From a virus, in the IMG/VR virus record IMGVR_UViG_3300047560_000364, positions 1 to 33,379 of that record: a stretch of 33,379 nucleotides of DNA. One strand, written 5' to 3'. Below are positions 20,814 to 30,624 of the stretch, in pieces. The notes under the pieces were generated by a model, which did not search any database, had not been told where the DNA came from, and saw only the letters and a list, made by a program, of their open reading frames with translations. The first letter of the stretch is position 1. Every line of letters begins with the position of its first letter. The translations under genes and the position numbers were made by a program.

Positions 20814-23420
20814 ATGGCATTACCAATAGAAGCACAAGATACCTATGACAGACTCAGTGCCTTAAAGGATAGATACGTAGACACATTAATCAGCCTTCAA
20901 GGTAGATATAATGATATTGCGGCAGATTTATCCGTGCCCAGTGCAGTTGGTGATTTGACTGCGTTGCAGACTGAGTACGCTGATTTTAAAGCTGAGGCTG
21001 TCAAAGAACTAGGTATCATAAATGACGAAAAGAAAACAGTTATGTCAAACATAACTGATCCTGATATAAAAGCTGAAGCCGCAACTCTATTCAATGACCT
21101 CATAAATTCAATCAATGACAACGTGATTGCTCAGTTGAGACAAGTAAGATTGGACATTGAAGCCGCTATTCCAGAAGCAAAGAAAAAAGCAGAAGAAGCA
21201 AAATCTCCTGAAAAGAAAGATGATGCTCCTACTGACAACACTAAAAAACCTACAGGTGCTGATGATGAAAGCGGTGGCGAGGCTAGTTTAGGGGCTAAAA
21301 CTGTTGCGGGTAAAGCAGGTACAAGTAAAGCAACTGATGCCGCACCTAAAGTTGGTCTGAGAGATTACAATCCGTTATCTGAATTTAGTAGCTACACTTA
21401 TAAAGCATCATTGTATATGATGAACACTAAACAGTTCAACAGTTATATGATGGGTGACTATTCTTCATTGAAAGATTTTCTACTTGTAGCACAGAGCGGC
21501 GGCGTAACTAAAGGTGTTGATAGTCAACGTGCGCCTGGATTTGATTTAGACTTGTACATGGACGATATTGAAATCGACACGTTTACTAGTGCAAAAGATA
21601 CAGCCAGTGCTAGCAACTCAATCACGTTTAAATTTAAAATCTACGAACCATTCGGGTTTACTTTCCCCACCAAGTTAACTAAAGCAATGATTCAATCACA
21701 GCAACGAAACGCTGACGCTACTAATAGAACATTGGAACAGATTCAATCATTGAACGAAGGTTTTCTAATGGTTATCAAATTCTACGGATACGACAAGAAT
21801 GGTAAGATTGTAACATCATCAGACTATCCACAGCCAGGTGTGATTAAGACTGATTCACAGTCTGTTTTCGAACGCGGGTTTCCTATCAGATTCAAAGAAT
21901 TCAAGTTCAAACTAGAAAGCAAAATGACAGTGTATTCAATTACTGCTGTACAGTATGCAGAACAGATGGCTAAGGGTATTAACATGGGCGTAGTGCCTGC
22001 AAAAGTATCAGTGTCAGGTGAAACGGTAAGAGATGTATTGGTAGGCAAATCACAAGATAGTAGTAAAAAATCTGTGAGTGGTTTACAGGATATGTTGAAC
22101 CAGTTAGAAGATGATGAACGTAGGAAACGTAACCCAGGCTATGTAATTCCAAACAAGTATATAATTGAATTTGATGAAGCAGATGGAATCGGTGATGCAT
22201 TAATGGTACCGAAAGATTACTATGTCAAAGAAAAGACTCCGATGGCGTCTATGGAAGGTGATAGTAACGAAAGAACTGCATGGAAAAATCGTTTAGGTAC
22301 AGTCGATAAGAAAACTAGAACAGTTGAAATCCCAGCAGGTATACCGATTGTTCAAGCAATCGATAACGTTATCAGTCAAAGTGAATACATCAAGCAAATG
22401 ATGTTAGCTAACGATAAAGAAATTAATGATACAGTTAAAGATTCTGATTCTGATACTGATGTGAACTCAAATCCGAAAACACTATCATGGTACAACATTA
22501 ATACCAGCGTGAAGCAATTAGACTGGGATGACAAGCGCAAAGACTATGCACACGAGATAACATATAAAATCTCCAAGTATGAGATTCCGTACATTCGTTC
22601 ATTGTATGCTAATAACACTGCAAGATACTATGGACCCCATAAGAGATACAATTATTGGTATACAGGTAAGAACACTGAGATACTAAGTTACGAGCAAGAT
22701 TACAACTTAGCATATACACTTGAGGGTCAACTAGCAAGTGATGTTGAAACACAGAACAATCAGTCGGCAAAGACTGTATTGAAGTCAGGACAAAACGCAG
22801 ACTCAACTACAACCAAGAGTGGTAAGAATGACATCATCAACAGTGTAAAGTCTTTCTTGTACAGTCCAGAAGACCAACGAAAATTCAAAATGAAAATATT
22901 AGGTGATCCTGATTATCTAATGCCAGCTATCGGAACTACATCAGGTGGCGGCGTCAACAAATGGTATGGTCCTGATTTTAGTATCAATCCGAATGCAGGG
23001 CAAGTGTTCTTTGAAATTGCTTTCCAACAAGTAGAAGACTATGACCATGCAACTGGTTTGATGAACCCCGACAGTGAGATTCAATTTGCAAGATATTCAA
23101 GTGACTTGAAAGTAAAACCGAATGGCATCATCTATCAACTAACACAAGTAACTAGTACATTCTCTAAGGGCAAATTTGAGCAAACGCTAAAAGGATTCTT
23201 ACCTGAGTTTGCACACGGTGATGTTGACAATGCATCACCTGAAGGTCCAGATAAGACCGCAGGAGCATTTAACGATAATGGTCAATTGAATAAGGGTTGG
23301 CAGTATGATGAGTTTGGCACACCTGTGAAACAATCATCAGAGGATGATAACCCTGGCGGTAAAGATGCTGCATCTAAAGCAGACCAGCCAGTTGAGGGTA
23401 GACCTCGCGGCGGCACTTAA
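20814..23420 (+). CDS. Large baseplate hub protein at the gp27 position
   Basis: This 868-residue protein starts one base after the gp53-like stop. Residues 1-125 are helical coiled coil. Residues 125-185 form a Lys/Glu/Ala-rich linker. The core from about 190 begins NPLSEFSSYTYKASLYMM and includes PGFDLDLYMDDIEID, FKIYEPFGFTFPTKL and KYEIPYIRS. A C-terminal tail near 818-839 carries one copy of the GW repeat found in the protein encoded at 18909-20513. The gene lies directly before the gp5-like spike gene. T4 gp27 forms the trimeric hub that holds gp5, so I infer the same job. No motif proves it. The length is more than twice T4 gp27 (391). Confidence 0.55.
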   Translation: MALPIEAQDTYDRLSALKDRYVDTLISLQGRYNDIAADLSVPSAVGDLTALQTEYADFKAEAVKELGIINDEKKTVMSNITDPDIKAEAATLFNDLINSINDNVIAQLRQVRLDIEAAIPEAKKKAEEAKSPEKKDDAPTDNTKKPTGADDESGGEASLGAKTVAGKAGTSKATDAAPKVGLRDYNPLSEFSSYTYKASLYMMNTKQFNSYMMGDYSSLKDFLLVAQSGGVTKGVDSQRAPGFDLDLYMDDIEIDTFTSAKDTASASNSITFKFKIYEPFGFTFPTKLTKAMIQSQQRNADATNRTLEQIQSLNEGFLMVIKFYGYDKNGKIVTSSDYPQPGVIKTDSQSVFERGFPIRFKEFKFKLESKMTVYSITAVQYAEQMAKGINMGVVPAKVSVSGETVRDVLVGKSQDSSKKSVSGLQDMLNQLEDDERRKRNPGYVIPNKYIIEFDEADGIGDALMVPKDYYVKEKTPMASMEGDSNERTAWKNRLGTVDKKTRTVEIPAGIPIVQAIDNVISQSEYIKQMMLANDKEINDTVKDSDSDTDVNSNPKTLSWYNINTSVKQLDWDDKRKDYAHEITYKISKYEIPYIRSLYANNTARYYGPHKRYNYWYTGKNTEILSYEQDYNLAYTLEGQLASDVETQNNQSAKTVLKSGQNADSTTTKSGKNDIINSVKSFLYSPEDQRKFKMKILGDPDYLMPAIGTTSGGGVNKWYGPDFSINPNAGQVFFEIAFQQVEDYDHATGLMNPDSEIQFARYSSDLKVKPNGIIYQLTQVTSTFSKGKFEQTLKGFLPEFAHGDVDNASPEGPDKTAGAFNDNGQLNKGWQYDEFGTPVKQSSEDDNPGGKDAASKADQPVEGRPRGGT

Positions 23421-23434
23421 CATAGAGACAAGAC

Positions 23435-26400
23435 ATGAGTGAAGATATTCAAAAAACGAGAGGTACGGCTAGTAACTATAAAGATGACCGCGGCGGTGCG
23501 GCAACGATACCTAGTGCTGTTTTAGGAATTGTCAAAGACAACATCGACCCCACACGTTCCGGTCGTATTAAAGTATATCTGAAACGCCAAGAGACTGGTA
23601 ATGAAAATGAACCGGGCTCATGGACTACTGTTAGTTACATGAGTCCATTCTTCGGATCAACTCCTAACACTGCTAGCTCAGGAGCAGAAGGTGACTATGT
23701 TGGGAACCCACATAGCTATGGTTTCTGGGCTACACCACCTGATATCGGTACAGAAGTAGTTTGTATCTTCTTAAACGGTTCTAGTGAATTTGGCTACTAT
23801 ATCGGATGTATTCCGAAGCCCGGACTAACTCACATGGTTCCGGCTATTGCGTCAAGTGACAAGATTATTGCTAACAGTTCAAGTGAAGCAGATAGTTACG
23901 GTGGTGCAACAAGATTGCCTGTAGGTGAAATCAACAACGCAAACAAAAAGCAAGATAACAGTTCTATGTTGACAAATCAACCTAGACCTATTCACAGTTA
24001 TCAAGCTGCGATTCTAAACAAACAAGGTCTTATCAGAGATCCTGATAGAGGAACAATCGGGAGTAGTAGTGCTAGAGAAACACCTAGTCGTGTGTTCGGT
24101 ATCAGTACTCCGGGTCGTCCTATTTATGAAGGTGGATATGATGATACTAGTATTGCAGACGCAGTTAAAGATAACAGCGTACCTGACAAAAACTTCAAGG
24201 TAGTAGGGCGCAGGGGCGGGCATACTCTAGTAATGGACGACGGTGACTTAACAGGTAAGGATCAGTTGTTCAGAATCAGAACGGCAGCTGGTCACATGAT
24301 TATGATGAATGATAGTATTCAATCACTGTTCATCATTCACGCAAACGGACAGAGTTACATTGAGTTGGGTAAAGAGGGTACAATTGATATGTACGCTAGT
24401 AACTCAGTTAACATTCGTACACAAGGTGACTTGAACCTACATGCTGATAACAATATTAATATCAATGCGGCGAAAGACTTAAACATTGCCGCAGAAAACA
24501 TTCATTTAGAAAGTTCTAAAGAAACTACACAGTTTGCTGGCACAACTTTCAAACAACAAACAAAGGGCAATCACACTGTCAAAGTAGATGCAGCTATGAG
24601 TTTAGCAAGCAAAGGTGATGGCAGTTTGGCAGCAGGTGGCAACGCATTCTTAAACGGAGCCAAAGTGAATTTGAACACAGGTTCTGCATCGTTGACTCCA
24701 GAAGCAGTCAAGCAACAATCATTAGTTGCACATACTGATACATTATATGACAGTAAAAAGGGTTATGCTGCTGCACCTGCAAAACTACAAAGTATTGTAA
24801 GCAGAGCACCTGCACATAGCCCATGGGCAGCAGCCGGTCAAGGCGTGAATGTAAAGACTGATATGAGCGCAGACTCTCAGTTACCTCCGTCACCTCCACC
24901 TGCAGTACAAGCAGCAAATGCGGGAGCATCAGCTACTCCACCGGCAGCAACATCTCCTGCAGTATCAGCTACGGCCCCGGTTAGTAAGGCTGCATCATCT
25001 AGCATGAATGCGGCAACTACGAGTACAGTAGTATCTCAAATGTCAGTCAACGCAGCGACTGGTCCGTTGAAGGATGCAGTATCACAAACAGCAGGTGTTG
25101 CTGATGTAGCAGGAACAAAAGTTGCAGTAGTCGGTGCAGTCGGTCTAACACCTACCCAAATGGCTGAAGCAGGTAATATTAAACCCGGAGCTGATGTTGT
25201 TGCAAACAAACTAATCGCTGAAGGCAAATCGTTAACCGAAGCATTACCTACAAACGTATTCACCGGTAAAGACGGGGTCAAGTCTGTGGGAGATTTAGCT
25301 AACAACATCCCAGCACAAGCTGGCGCTGCTACTACACTATTAGCTAAAGCAGAAAGTGCATTGAAATCAACTGGGTTGATGACAGGAAAAGAAAGTCCAA
25401 TCCAAACAGCAGGTTTAGTAATGAGTGCAGCCACAGCAGGCATTAATAAAACAATGGACTTTGTTAAGTCAGCAATTGGTGGTACAGGAACAGCAGGCGG
25501 GTTGAGTTTAGATTCTGCTGCATCCGGCTTGGGGCTAAAGATGCCGGAAAGTTTATCATCGGCAATGGGATCAGTTAAAGATTTAGTGTCAGGCGGTAAC
25601 TTTGCTGCGAGTTTATCAGATAAAGCAAATAACGTATTAGGTGGTATTCCAAATATTGCAGATGACTTGAAAGGCGCTGCAGCGGGTGCGTTCAGTGCAG
25701 TAACTAAGTCATTTAAGTCATTGGGTGCGCCGGGTGTACCGTTGAACCTTACTGCTATTAAAGCAAAAAATGATGAAGAAGCAGCCGCAGAAGATTCAGG
25801 CAAAACTGACTATAGCTTATCCTCATTAGCTGATAAAGCAAAGAGTTCTTTGGGTATTTCTTCCGGTATGTCATTATCAGGTGCGTTAGCAGCCGCAGGC
25901 TCAGCAGTTAAAACTGCAACAGGTGGGAAGATAGATCCTACTGCGGCAATTAATGCAGGTAGTACAGCATTGACTTCATTGACAAAGAGTTTTACTACTG
26001 ATCCTAGTGGTGCAAGTAACTTGCCCGGTGGCTCATCATCTATTGCATCGGCTATTAATTTGAATCCATCAGTCAAAGCACTTGCTAGTGATATACAAGC
26101 AGGTGCATCTAAGTTAGCATCAGGTTCTGTTGATATTCCCGGAATGCCTAGCGTACCCGGACTACCAAACATTCCGGGTACAGGTTCATTGACTAGCGCA
26201 ATGAATGATGTAACAGGTGCATTAGGTAAATCAATGGGCGGAATAACTGATGCTATCGGAGGTCTAAAAGACAAAGTTACGGGCGCAGGTGGACTACAAG
26301 CATTAGCAAGCACGGGACTAGGTCCAGGGGCATTAGCTAAGTTGAATAGTTCAATTGCTGGTATGGGCGCAGGCGGACCGGTTGATGTTAAACTTCCGAC

Positions 26401-26731
26401 TGTAGCTGCGGATAGCTTTGACTTTAGTAAGATGAAGGATCAAGCAAAAGCATTGCTAGGTAATCCTAAGATTCCATCTATCCCGTTCGGAAGCACTAAT
26501 GCAGGTGTTGTAGCACAACCTGACTCAGCAAAGTTGAAGCAAGTAGAAAAGTTAACTACTGATTACAATGCAGAGGCAGAAAAACAAGATGACTTACGTG
26601 ATGCGTACAAACTAGCGTCACAAACATCAGGGCCTGATAGCCCTGCCGCAGAAACAGCTTACGCAACATGGCAAGATTCTAGTAAAAAGATGGCTTCTAT
26701 CTTGAAGGAACTAGATGGACTTTCTGCGTAA
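23435..26731 (+). CDS. 5: Baseplate central spike, gp5/VgrG-like, without lysozyme domain
   Basis: The gene encodes 1098 residues. Residues about 27-130 are the gp5 OB-fold (GIVKDNIDPTRSGRIKVYLK, then FWATPPDIGTEVVCIFLNG and GYYIGCIP). Residues about 257-410 form the needle-type region: GHTLVMDDGD, RIRTAAGHMIMMND, QSYIELGKEGTIDMY, then strands such as LNLHADNNININAAKDLNI typical of the triple-stranded beta helix. The lysozyme that T4 gp5 (575 residues) has between these parts is missing; only about 120 residues join them. A Pro/Ala-rich linker lies at about 480-530, followed by some 500 residues rich in Ala, Gly and Ser, and a charged C-terminal helix. The spike pierces the outer membrane during contraction. 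The start has only a weak ribosome-binding site. Confidence 0.88.
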   Translation: MSEDIQKTRGTASNYKDDRGGAATIPSAVLGIVKDNIDPTRSGRIKVYLKRQETGNENEPGSWTTVSYMSPFFGSTPNTASSGAEGDYVGNPHSYGFWATPPDIGTEVVCIFLNGSSEFGYYIGCIPKPGLTHMVPAIASSDKIIANSSSEADSYGGATRLPVGEINNANKKQDNSSMLTNQPRPIHSYQAAILNKQGLIRDPDRGTIGSSSARETPSRVFGISTPGRPIYEGGYDDTSIADAVKDNSVPDKNFKVVGRRGGHTLVMDDGDLTGKDQLFRIRTAAGHMIMMNDSIQSLFIIHANGQSYIELGKEGTIDMYASNSVNIRTQGDLNLHADNNININAAKDLNIAAENIHLESSKETTQFAGTTFKQQTKGNHTVKVDAAMSLASKGDGSLAAGGNAFLNGAKVNLNTGSASLTPEAVKQQSLVAHTDTLYDSKKGYAAAPAKLQSIVSRAPAHSPWAAAGQGVNVKTDMSADSQLPPSPPPAVQAANAGASATPPAATSPAVSATAPVSKAASSSMNAATTSTVVSQMSVNAATGPLKDAVSQTAGVADVAGTKVAVVGAVGLTPTQMAEAGNIKPGADVVANKLIAEGKSLTEALPTNVFTGKDGVKSVGDLANNIPAQAGAATTLLAKAESALKSTGLMTGKESPIQTAGLVMSAATAGINKTMDFVKSAIGGTGTAGGLSLDSAASGLGLKMPESLSSAMGSVKDLVSGGNFAASLSDKANNVLGGIPNIADDLKGAAAGAFSAVTKSFKSLGAPGVPLNLTAIKAKNDEEAAAEDSGKTDYSLSSLADKAKSSLGISSGMSLSGALAAAGSAVKTATGGKIDPTAAINAGSTALTSLTKSFTTDPSGASNLPGGSSSIASAINLNPSVKALASDIQAGASKLASGSVDIPGMPSVPGLPNIPGTGSLTSAMNDVTGALGKSMGGITDAIGGLKDKVTGAGGLQALASTGLGPGALAKLNSSIAGMGAGGPVDVKLPTVAADSFDFSKMKDQAKALLGNPKIPSIPFGSTNAGVVAQPDSAKLKQVEKLTTDYNAEAEKQDDLRDAYKLASQTSGPDSPAAETAYATWQDSSKKMASILKELDGLSA

Positions 26732-26737
26732 TAAATA
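26730..26737 (+). promoter_or_regulatory. Late-type promoter box AATAAATA before gp25
   Basis: AATAAATA overlaps the stop region of the spike gene and ends 16 bases before the gp25 ATG. AGGAA at 26744-26748 would lie at the very start of such a transcript. Confidence 0.45.
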
Positions 26738-26753
26738 CTAGACAGGAATAATT

Positions 26754-27200
26754 ATGGCAACATACGTTGGATTTAGTACTCAGCAAGTGGATCAAGTTAG
26801 ACGACAGGTAATGCCTGGAGTTGATGCTAGTGACGGTTTAACGCCTAAGGCTTCTTTACCTGCCAAGAAGTATAGACTCACCGATGAGCAGTTAGTTATA
26901 GCAGATTTTCTGAACTCATTAAATATTCCACAAGGTCAGCGTGTGGGCAAGCCTGAATTCGGAACAACTTTGTGGTCTTTTGTGTTCGAACCCAATACAA
27001 ACGATGTTAGAAGTCTAATAGAAGATGAAATCAGACGCATGGCAGAAATGGACGGCAGACTTATCATAAACACAGTCGAGGCCTTCCCACAAGATAACGG
27101 TATTCTACTAGAAGTAGAGTTAGCAGTAGTCCCGTTTAATAACGCAACTACCCTAAGTATCATGTTGGATCAAGCGACTACTAGAGCATTCAATAGTTAA
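26754..27200 (+). CDS. 25: Baseplate wedge protein, gp25 family
   Basis: The gene encodes 148 residues; T4 gp25 has 132. The family core is clear: GQRVGKPEFGTTLWSFVFEP (61-80) followed by NTNDVRSLIEDEIRRM, including the conserved glutamate-proline of the gp25/GPW motif. It is a small wedge component linking gp6 and the sheath-side of the baseplate in contractile tails. Although once called lysozyme-like, the family is structural. AGGAA precedes the ATG at good spacing. The order spike, gp25, gp6 matches T4-like baseplate clusters. Confidence 0.93.
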   Translation: MATYVGFSTQQVDQVRRQVMPGVDASDGLTPKASLPAKKYRLTDEQLVIADFLNSLNIPQGQRVGKPEFGTTLWSFVFEPNTNDVRSLIEDEIRRMAEMDGRLIINTVEAFPQDNGILLEVELAVVPFNNATTLSIMLDQATTRAFNS

Positions 27201-27220
27201 AACCGCGTGTTTTTAGGTAT

Positions 27221-27228
27221 GATAAATA
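27221..27228 (+). promoter_or_regulatory. Late-type promoter box GATAAATA before gp6
   Basis: GATAAATA ends 19 bases before the gp6 ATG at 27248, in the short gap after gp25. The ribosome-binding site in the leader is weak (GAGAA). Confidence 0.55.
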
Positions 27229-27247
27229 CATAAAAGAGAAACACGCT

Positions 27248-30200
27248 ATGGCCACAAGTTCAAGACAGTCATCTATATTTGGTGTAAACGATTGGAAAAC
27301 AATCTATAGAACATACAAACAAGCTGATTTTCAAAGTTATGATTATGAAACACTACGCAAAACCTTCGTGGATTATTTGCGTATTACCTACCCTGAAACC
27401 TTCAACGACTACGTAGAATCAAGCGAATACGTTGCATTGCTTGACGTTATGGCTTTCATGGGTCAAGCATTGAGTTTCCGTGATGATTTAAACACACGTG
27501 AAAACTTCATTGACACAGCGGAACGCCGCGACTCTGTTATCAAGTTAGCTAACCTAGTTGGATACAATCCAAAGCGTAACTTGACAGGTCAGGGCTTCTT
27601 AAAGATTACAGCTATTCAAACCACTGAGCAAGTTAAAGATATTAACGGTTTGAATCTAAGCAATTTGACTATCATTTGGGCTGATCCTGCTAACCCTAAT
27701 TGGCAAGAACAATTCCACAGTATTATCAATGCAACATTGATTGACGCACAACGTGTGGGTCGTCCTGGTAATAGTAAGAGTATCCTAGATATCAAGACAG
27801 ACGAATACAGCATCAGAACACCTAACGGTGCTATTGCTACTGCTCCATTCTCTACTACAGTTGATGGCACTTCAATGAATTTTGAATGCGTCAGTGTAAC
27901 TAGTGTTGATTCAGATTCGTTGTACGAGATTTCACCTGGACCTAACAACAAGTTCAATATCTTATATCGCAATGACCGCTTAGGTTACGGAAGCCCGAAC
28001 ACAGGCTTCTTTATGTATTTCAAGCAAGGCTCATTGCAAACGTATAACTTCAATTTGAAAGAGCAAATTAGCAGTCAAGTAGTAGACATTGATATTCAAG
28101 GTATCAATGATACTGATACATGGTTGTATAATACTGATTCAACTACAGGCGTATCCACAGAGTGGAAACAAGTTGAAAGCATCTATGCATACAATAAGGA
28201 TTCACAGTCGGCATCTGTCAACAAGAAAATCTTTAATGTAATTTCTCGTTTTAACGACCAAGTTAGTTATAGTTTTGGCGATGGTGTATTCGGTGAGATA
28301 CCGATCGGTAACTTTACATCATATGTTCGTGCAGGTAACGCACTGACATATACTATTACTCCTAGCGAAATGCAAGGTATCACTGTTAATATTAACTACG
28401 TAAGTCGTACCGGTCGTGTAGAAACATTGACAGTTTCTATGGAATTGACACTACCAGTATCAAACGCACAAGCACGTGAGACACTAGCTGACATCAAGAC
28501 TCGTGCCCCACAACGCTACTACTCACAGAATCGTATGGTTAACGGTGAAGACTACAACAACTTCCCATACACATTGTACGGCTCAATCATTAAGAGTAAA
28601 GCACTTAACCGTTCTAGTGTAGGTGTAAGTCGTAACTATGACTTACTAGACCCTAGCGCAAAGTACTCAAGTACAAATACATTTGCCGATGACGGTGGTA
28701 TCTATTTGGATGAGAGTGATGGCTACACCAACTTCACTGCAAACACAACCAATGATACTGTTGCGTTCCTAACAGAAGTATTGAACAATGAGTTGAATAA
28801 CCATCGTTCATTCCAATACTATACTCAGCATTACAAGCGTTATAATATCGGTGAGGCTAGCGGTGACGGTATTATTGCATGGCATCAATCATCATTCAAC
28901 TCACTTGAGTCAACTGGTTATTTCTATAATAACTTTGGACCCGTGCCGATCGGTGTCTTCAGTACTGGTAACGTTAAGTACATCACTGAGGGTGCATTGT
29001 TGAAATTCGTTGCCCCTAACGGAATGTACTTTGACAAGAACAATAAGCTAATTGAAGGCATTCCTTCTCCTAGCGATAGTACTTTCATTTGGACTAGCGT
29101 TGCTGCTGTGCAAGGTGATGGTAATAATAATGGTCAGGGTAACTTGAATACAGGATTCGGTCCAGTCGTGTTGAACAACCCTATTCCAAATGGTGTTGTT
29201 CTTACAACAGTTCTACCTTCATTCACAAACTTGTTACCTAATGATGTCATCCAAGATTGTATCAAGCAAGTTACGTTGAATCAAAGTTTCAGTTTGATTT
29301 ACGATAACTCGTTATTAGCAAATCAAACTCGTTGGGCAGTAAGTGCATTCGGTGATTCAAAATACTTTGTTAAGTTTGAGAGCTTAGGTAGCAATCGTTA
29401 CTTAGTAACATATAAGTCAGTTGCTTATTATTTTGGTAGCGTTGCAAACGTCAGATTCACGTTTGACAGAAACCATGTTATCTATGATCCAAGTACAGGT
29501 AAATTGCTACAAGACTTCGTTAACGTATTGAAAGTTAACTCATACCCAGACAGCAATTATCCAATGCCTAATGACACTAAGTTAAGTGTAGTCGGCCAGT
29601 TAGTTGAATCTGATGGTTATGTTGATGATTATTCAGTAGAAGTAGCAAGCACGGATCCAAACGTTGCGGGTGTTGTAAAAGACCCTGACTTCTTCTATGA
29701 TTTGTCTGGTTATCAAACGGGTACAAAGAACACACGTTACTTTGTGTTCTTTGAAAGAATTACAGATATCAACCTATTGTCTAGATATCAAATGGTTTCT
29801 AGCACTAGTGTGAACTACAGCTTACCTACACGCTCTGATATTGCTTTGGTTCGTTACGAATACGCAGTTGGTCAAATTTACTATGCTTACAAAGAAGATA
29901 CATTCTATCAAGCAGTTAATGACGCAACAAGTGCAAACGTAGTTAACTTAATTCAGATTGACAACTACATGGCTAGAACAGGTCGTCAAGGTATTGCATT
30001 CCAGTATCGTCACAACAGTAACAATACTACACGTATTGATCCAGCTACTACAAACATCATTGATTTGTACGTTGTGACACAATCATATTATACACAATAT
30101 CAGAATTGGATCAAAGACACAACTAACAAGTTGTCGGAGCCAACTCCACCTACAATCAATGAATTAAATTTAACCTATAGTAAAATTAATAACTATAAGA

Positions 30201-30610
30201 TGTTGACTGATAGTGTTATTTTGAACAGCGTAAAGTTTAAGCCATTGTTTGGTTCTAAAGCTGAACCTCGCTTGCGTTCAACTATCAAGGTTATCAAGGC
30301 AAGCACAACTACTGCAAGTGATAGTGAAATCAGAACCGCAGTGTTAAGCGAGATGAATACTTATTTCAGTATTGATAACTGGAACTTCGGAGACACATTC
30401 TACTTCACTGAATTAAGTGCGTATTTGCATGGTAAGATTGGTGACTTAGTAAACTCAGTAGTATTAGTTCCAAACGACCCTACACTATCATTCGGTGAGT
30501 TGTACGAAATTCGTTCAGCACCTTATGAGATTTTTGTTAACGCTGCCCAAGCAACTGACATTATGGTTATCGCAGCATTGACACCCGCCGAATTACAAAT
30601 TAACAAATAA
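27248..30610 (+). CDS. 6: Baseplate wedge protein, gp6 / baseplate J family
   Basis: This 1120-residue protein is much longer than T4 gp6 (660). The N-terminal 100 residues are typical: IYRTYKQADFQSYDYETLRK, YLRITYPETFNDYVESSEYV, LLDVMAFMGQALSFRDDLNT and ENFIDTAERRDSVIKLANLV. A baseplate-J-like segment lies around residues 330-470 (SYSFGDGVFGEIPIGN, then RAPQRYYSQNRMVNGEDYNN). The C-terminal 150 residues (PRLRSTIKVIKAS, NFGDTFYFTELSAYLHGKIG) are also conserved in the family. Extra sequence of about 450 residues between these parts is beta-rich. gp6 forms the wedge ring that couples host contact to sheath contraction. Identification is secure. Confidence 0.94.
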   Translation: MATSSRQSSIFGVNDWKTIYRTYKQADFQSYDYETLRKTFVDYLRITYPETFNDYVESSEYVALLDVMAFMGQALSFRDDLNTRENFIDTAERRDSVIKLANLVGYNPKRNLTGQGFLKITAIQTTEQVKDINGLNLSNLTIIWADPANPNWQEQFHSIINATLIDAQRVGRPGNSKSILDIKTDEYSIRTPNGAIATAPFSTTVDGTSMNFECVSVTSVDSDSLYEISPGPNNKFNILYRNDRLGYGSPNTGFFMYFKQGSLQTYNFNLKEQISSQVVDIDIQGINDTDTWLYNTDSTTGVSTEWKQVESIYAYNKDSQSASVNKKIFNVISRFNDQVSYSFGDGVFGEIPIGNFTSYVRAGNALTYTITPSEMQGITVNINYVSRTGRVETLTVSMELTLPVSNAQARETLADIKTRAPQRYYSQNRMVNGEDYNNFPYTLYGSIIKSKALNRSSVGVSRNYDLLDPSAKYSSTNTFADDGGIYLDESDGYTNFTANTTNDTVAFLTEVLNNELNNHRSFQYYTQHYKRYNIGEASGDGIIAWHQSSFNSLESTGYFYNNFGPVPIGVFSTGNVKYITEGALLKFVAPNGMYFDKNNKLIEGIPSPSDSTFIWTSVAAVQGDGNNNGQGNLNTGFGPVVLNNPIPNGVVLTTVLPSFTNLLPNDVIQDCIKQVTLNQSFSLIYDNSLLANQTRWAVSAFGDSKYFVKFESLGSNRYLVTYKSVAYYFGSVANVRFTFDRNHVIYDPSTGKLLQDFVNVLKVNSYPDSNYPMPNDTKLSVVGQLVESDGYVDDYSVEVASTDPNVAGVVKDPDFFYDLSGYQTGTKNTRYFVFFERITDINLLSRYQMVSSTSVNYSLPTRSDIALVRYEYAVGQIYYAYKEDTFYQAVNDATSANVVNLIQIDNYMARTGRQGIAFQYRHNSNNTTRIDPATTNIIDLYVVTQSYYTQYQNWIKDTTNKLSEPTPPTINELNLTYSKINNYKMLTDSVILNSVKFKPLFGSKAEPRLRSTIKVIKASTTTASDSEIRTAVLSEMNTYFSIDNWNFGDTFYFTELSAYLHGKIGDLVNSVVLVPNDPTLSFGELYEIRSAPYEIFVNAAQATDIMVIAALTPAELQINK

Positions 30611-30624
30611 AATAGGTATAACAC

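Noticed and set aside
25036-25803. 255-codon minus-strand open frame, with another at 25810-26313
   Set aside because: Both are antisense shadows of the Ala/Gly/Ser-rich part of the spike gene, where low stop-codon density on the other strand is expected.
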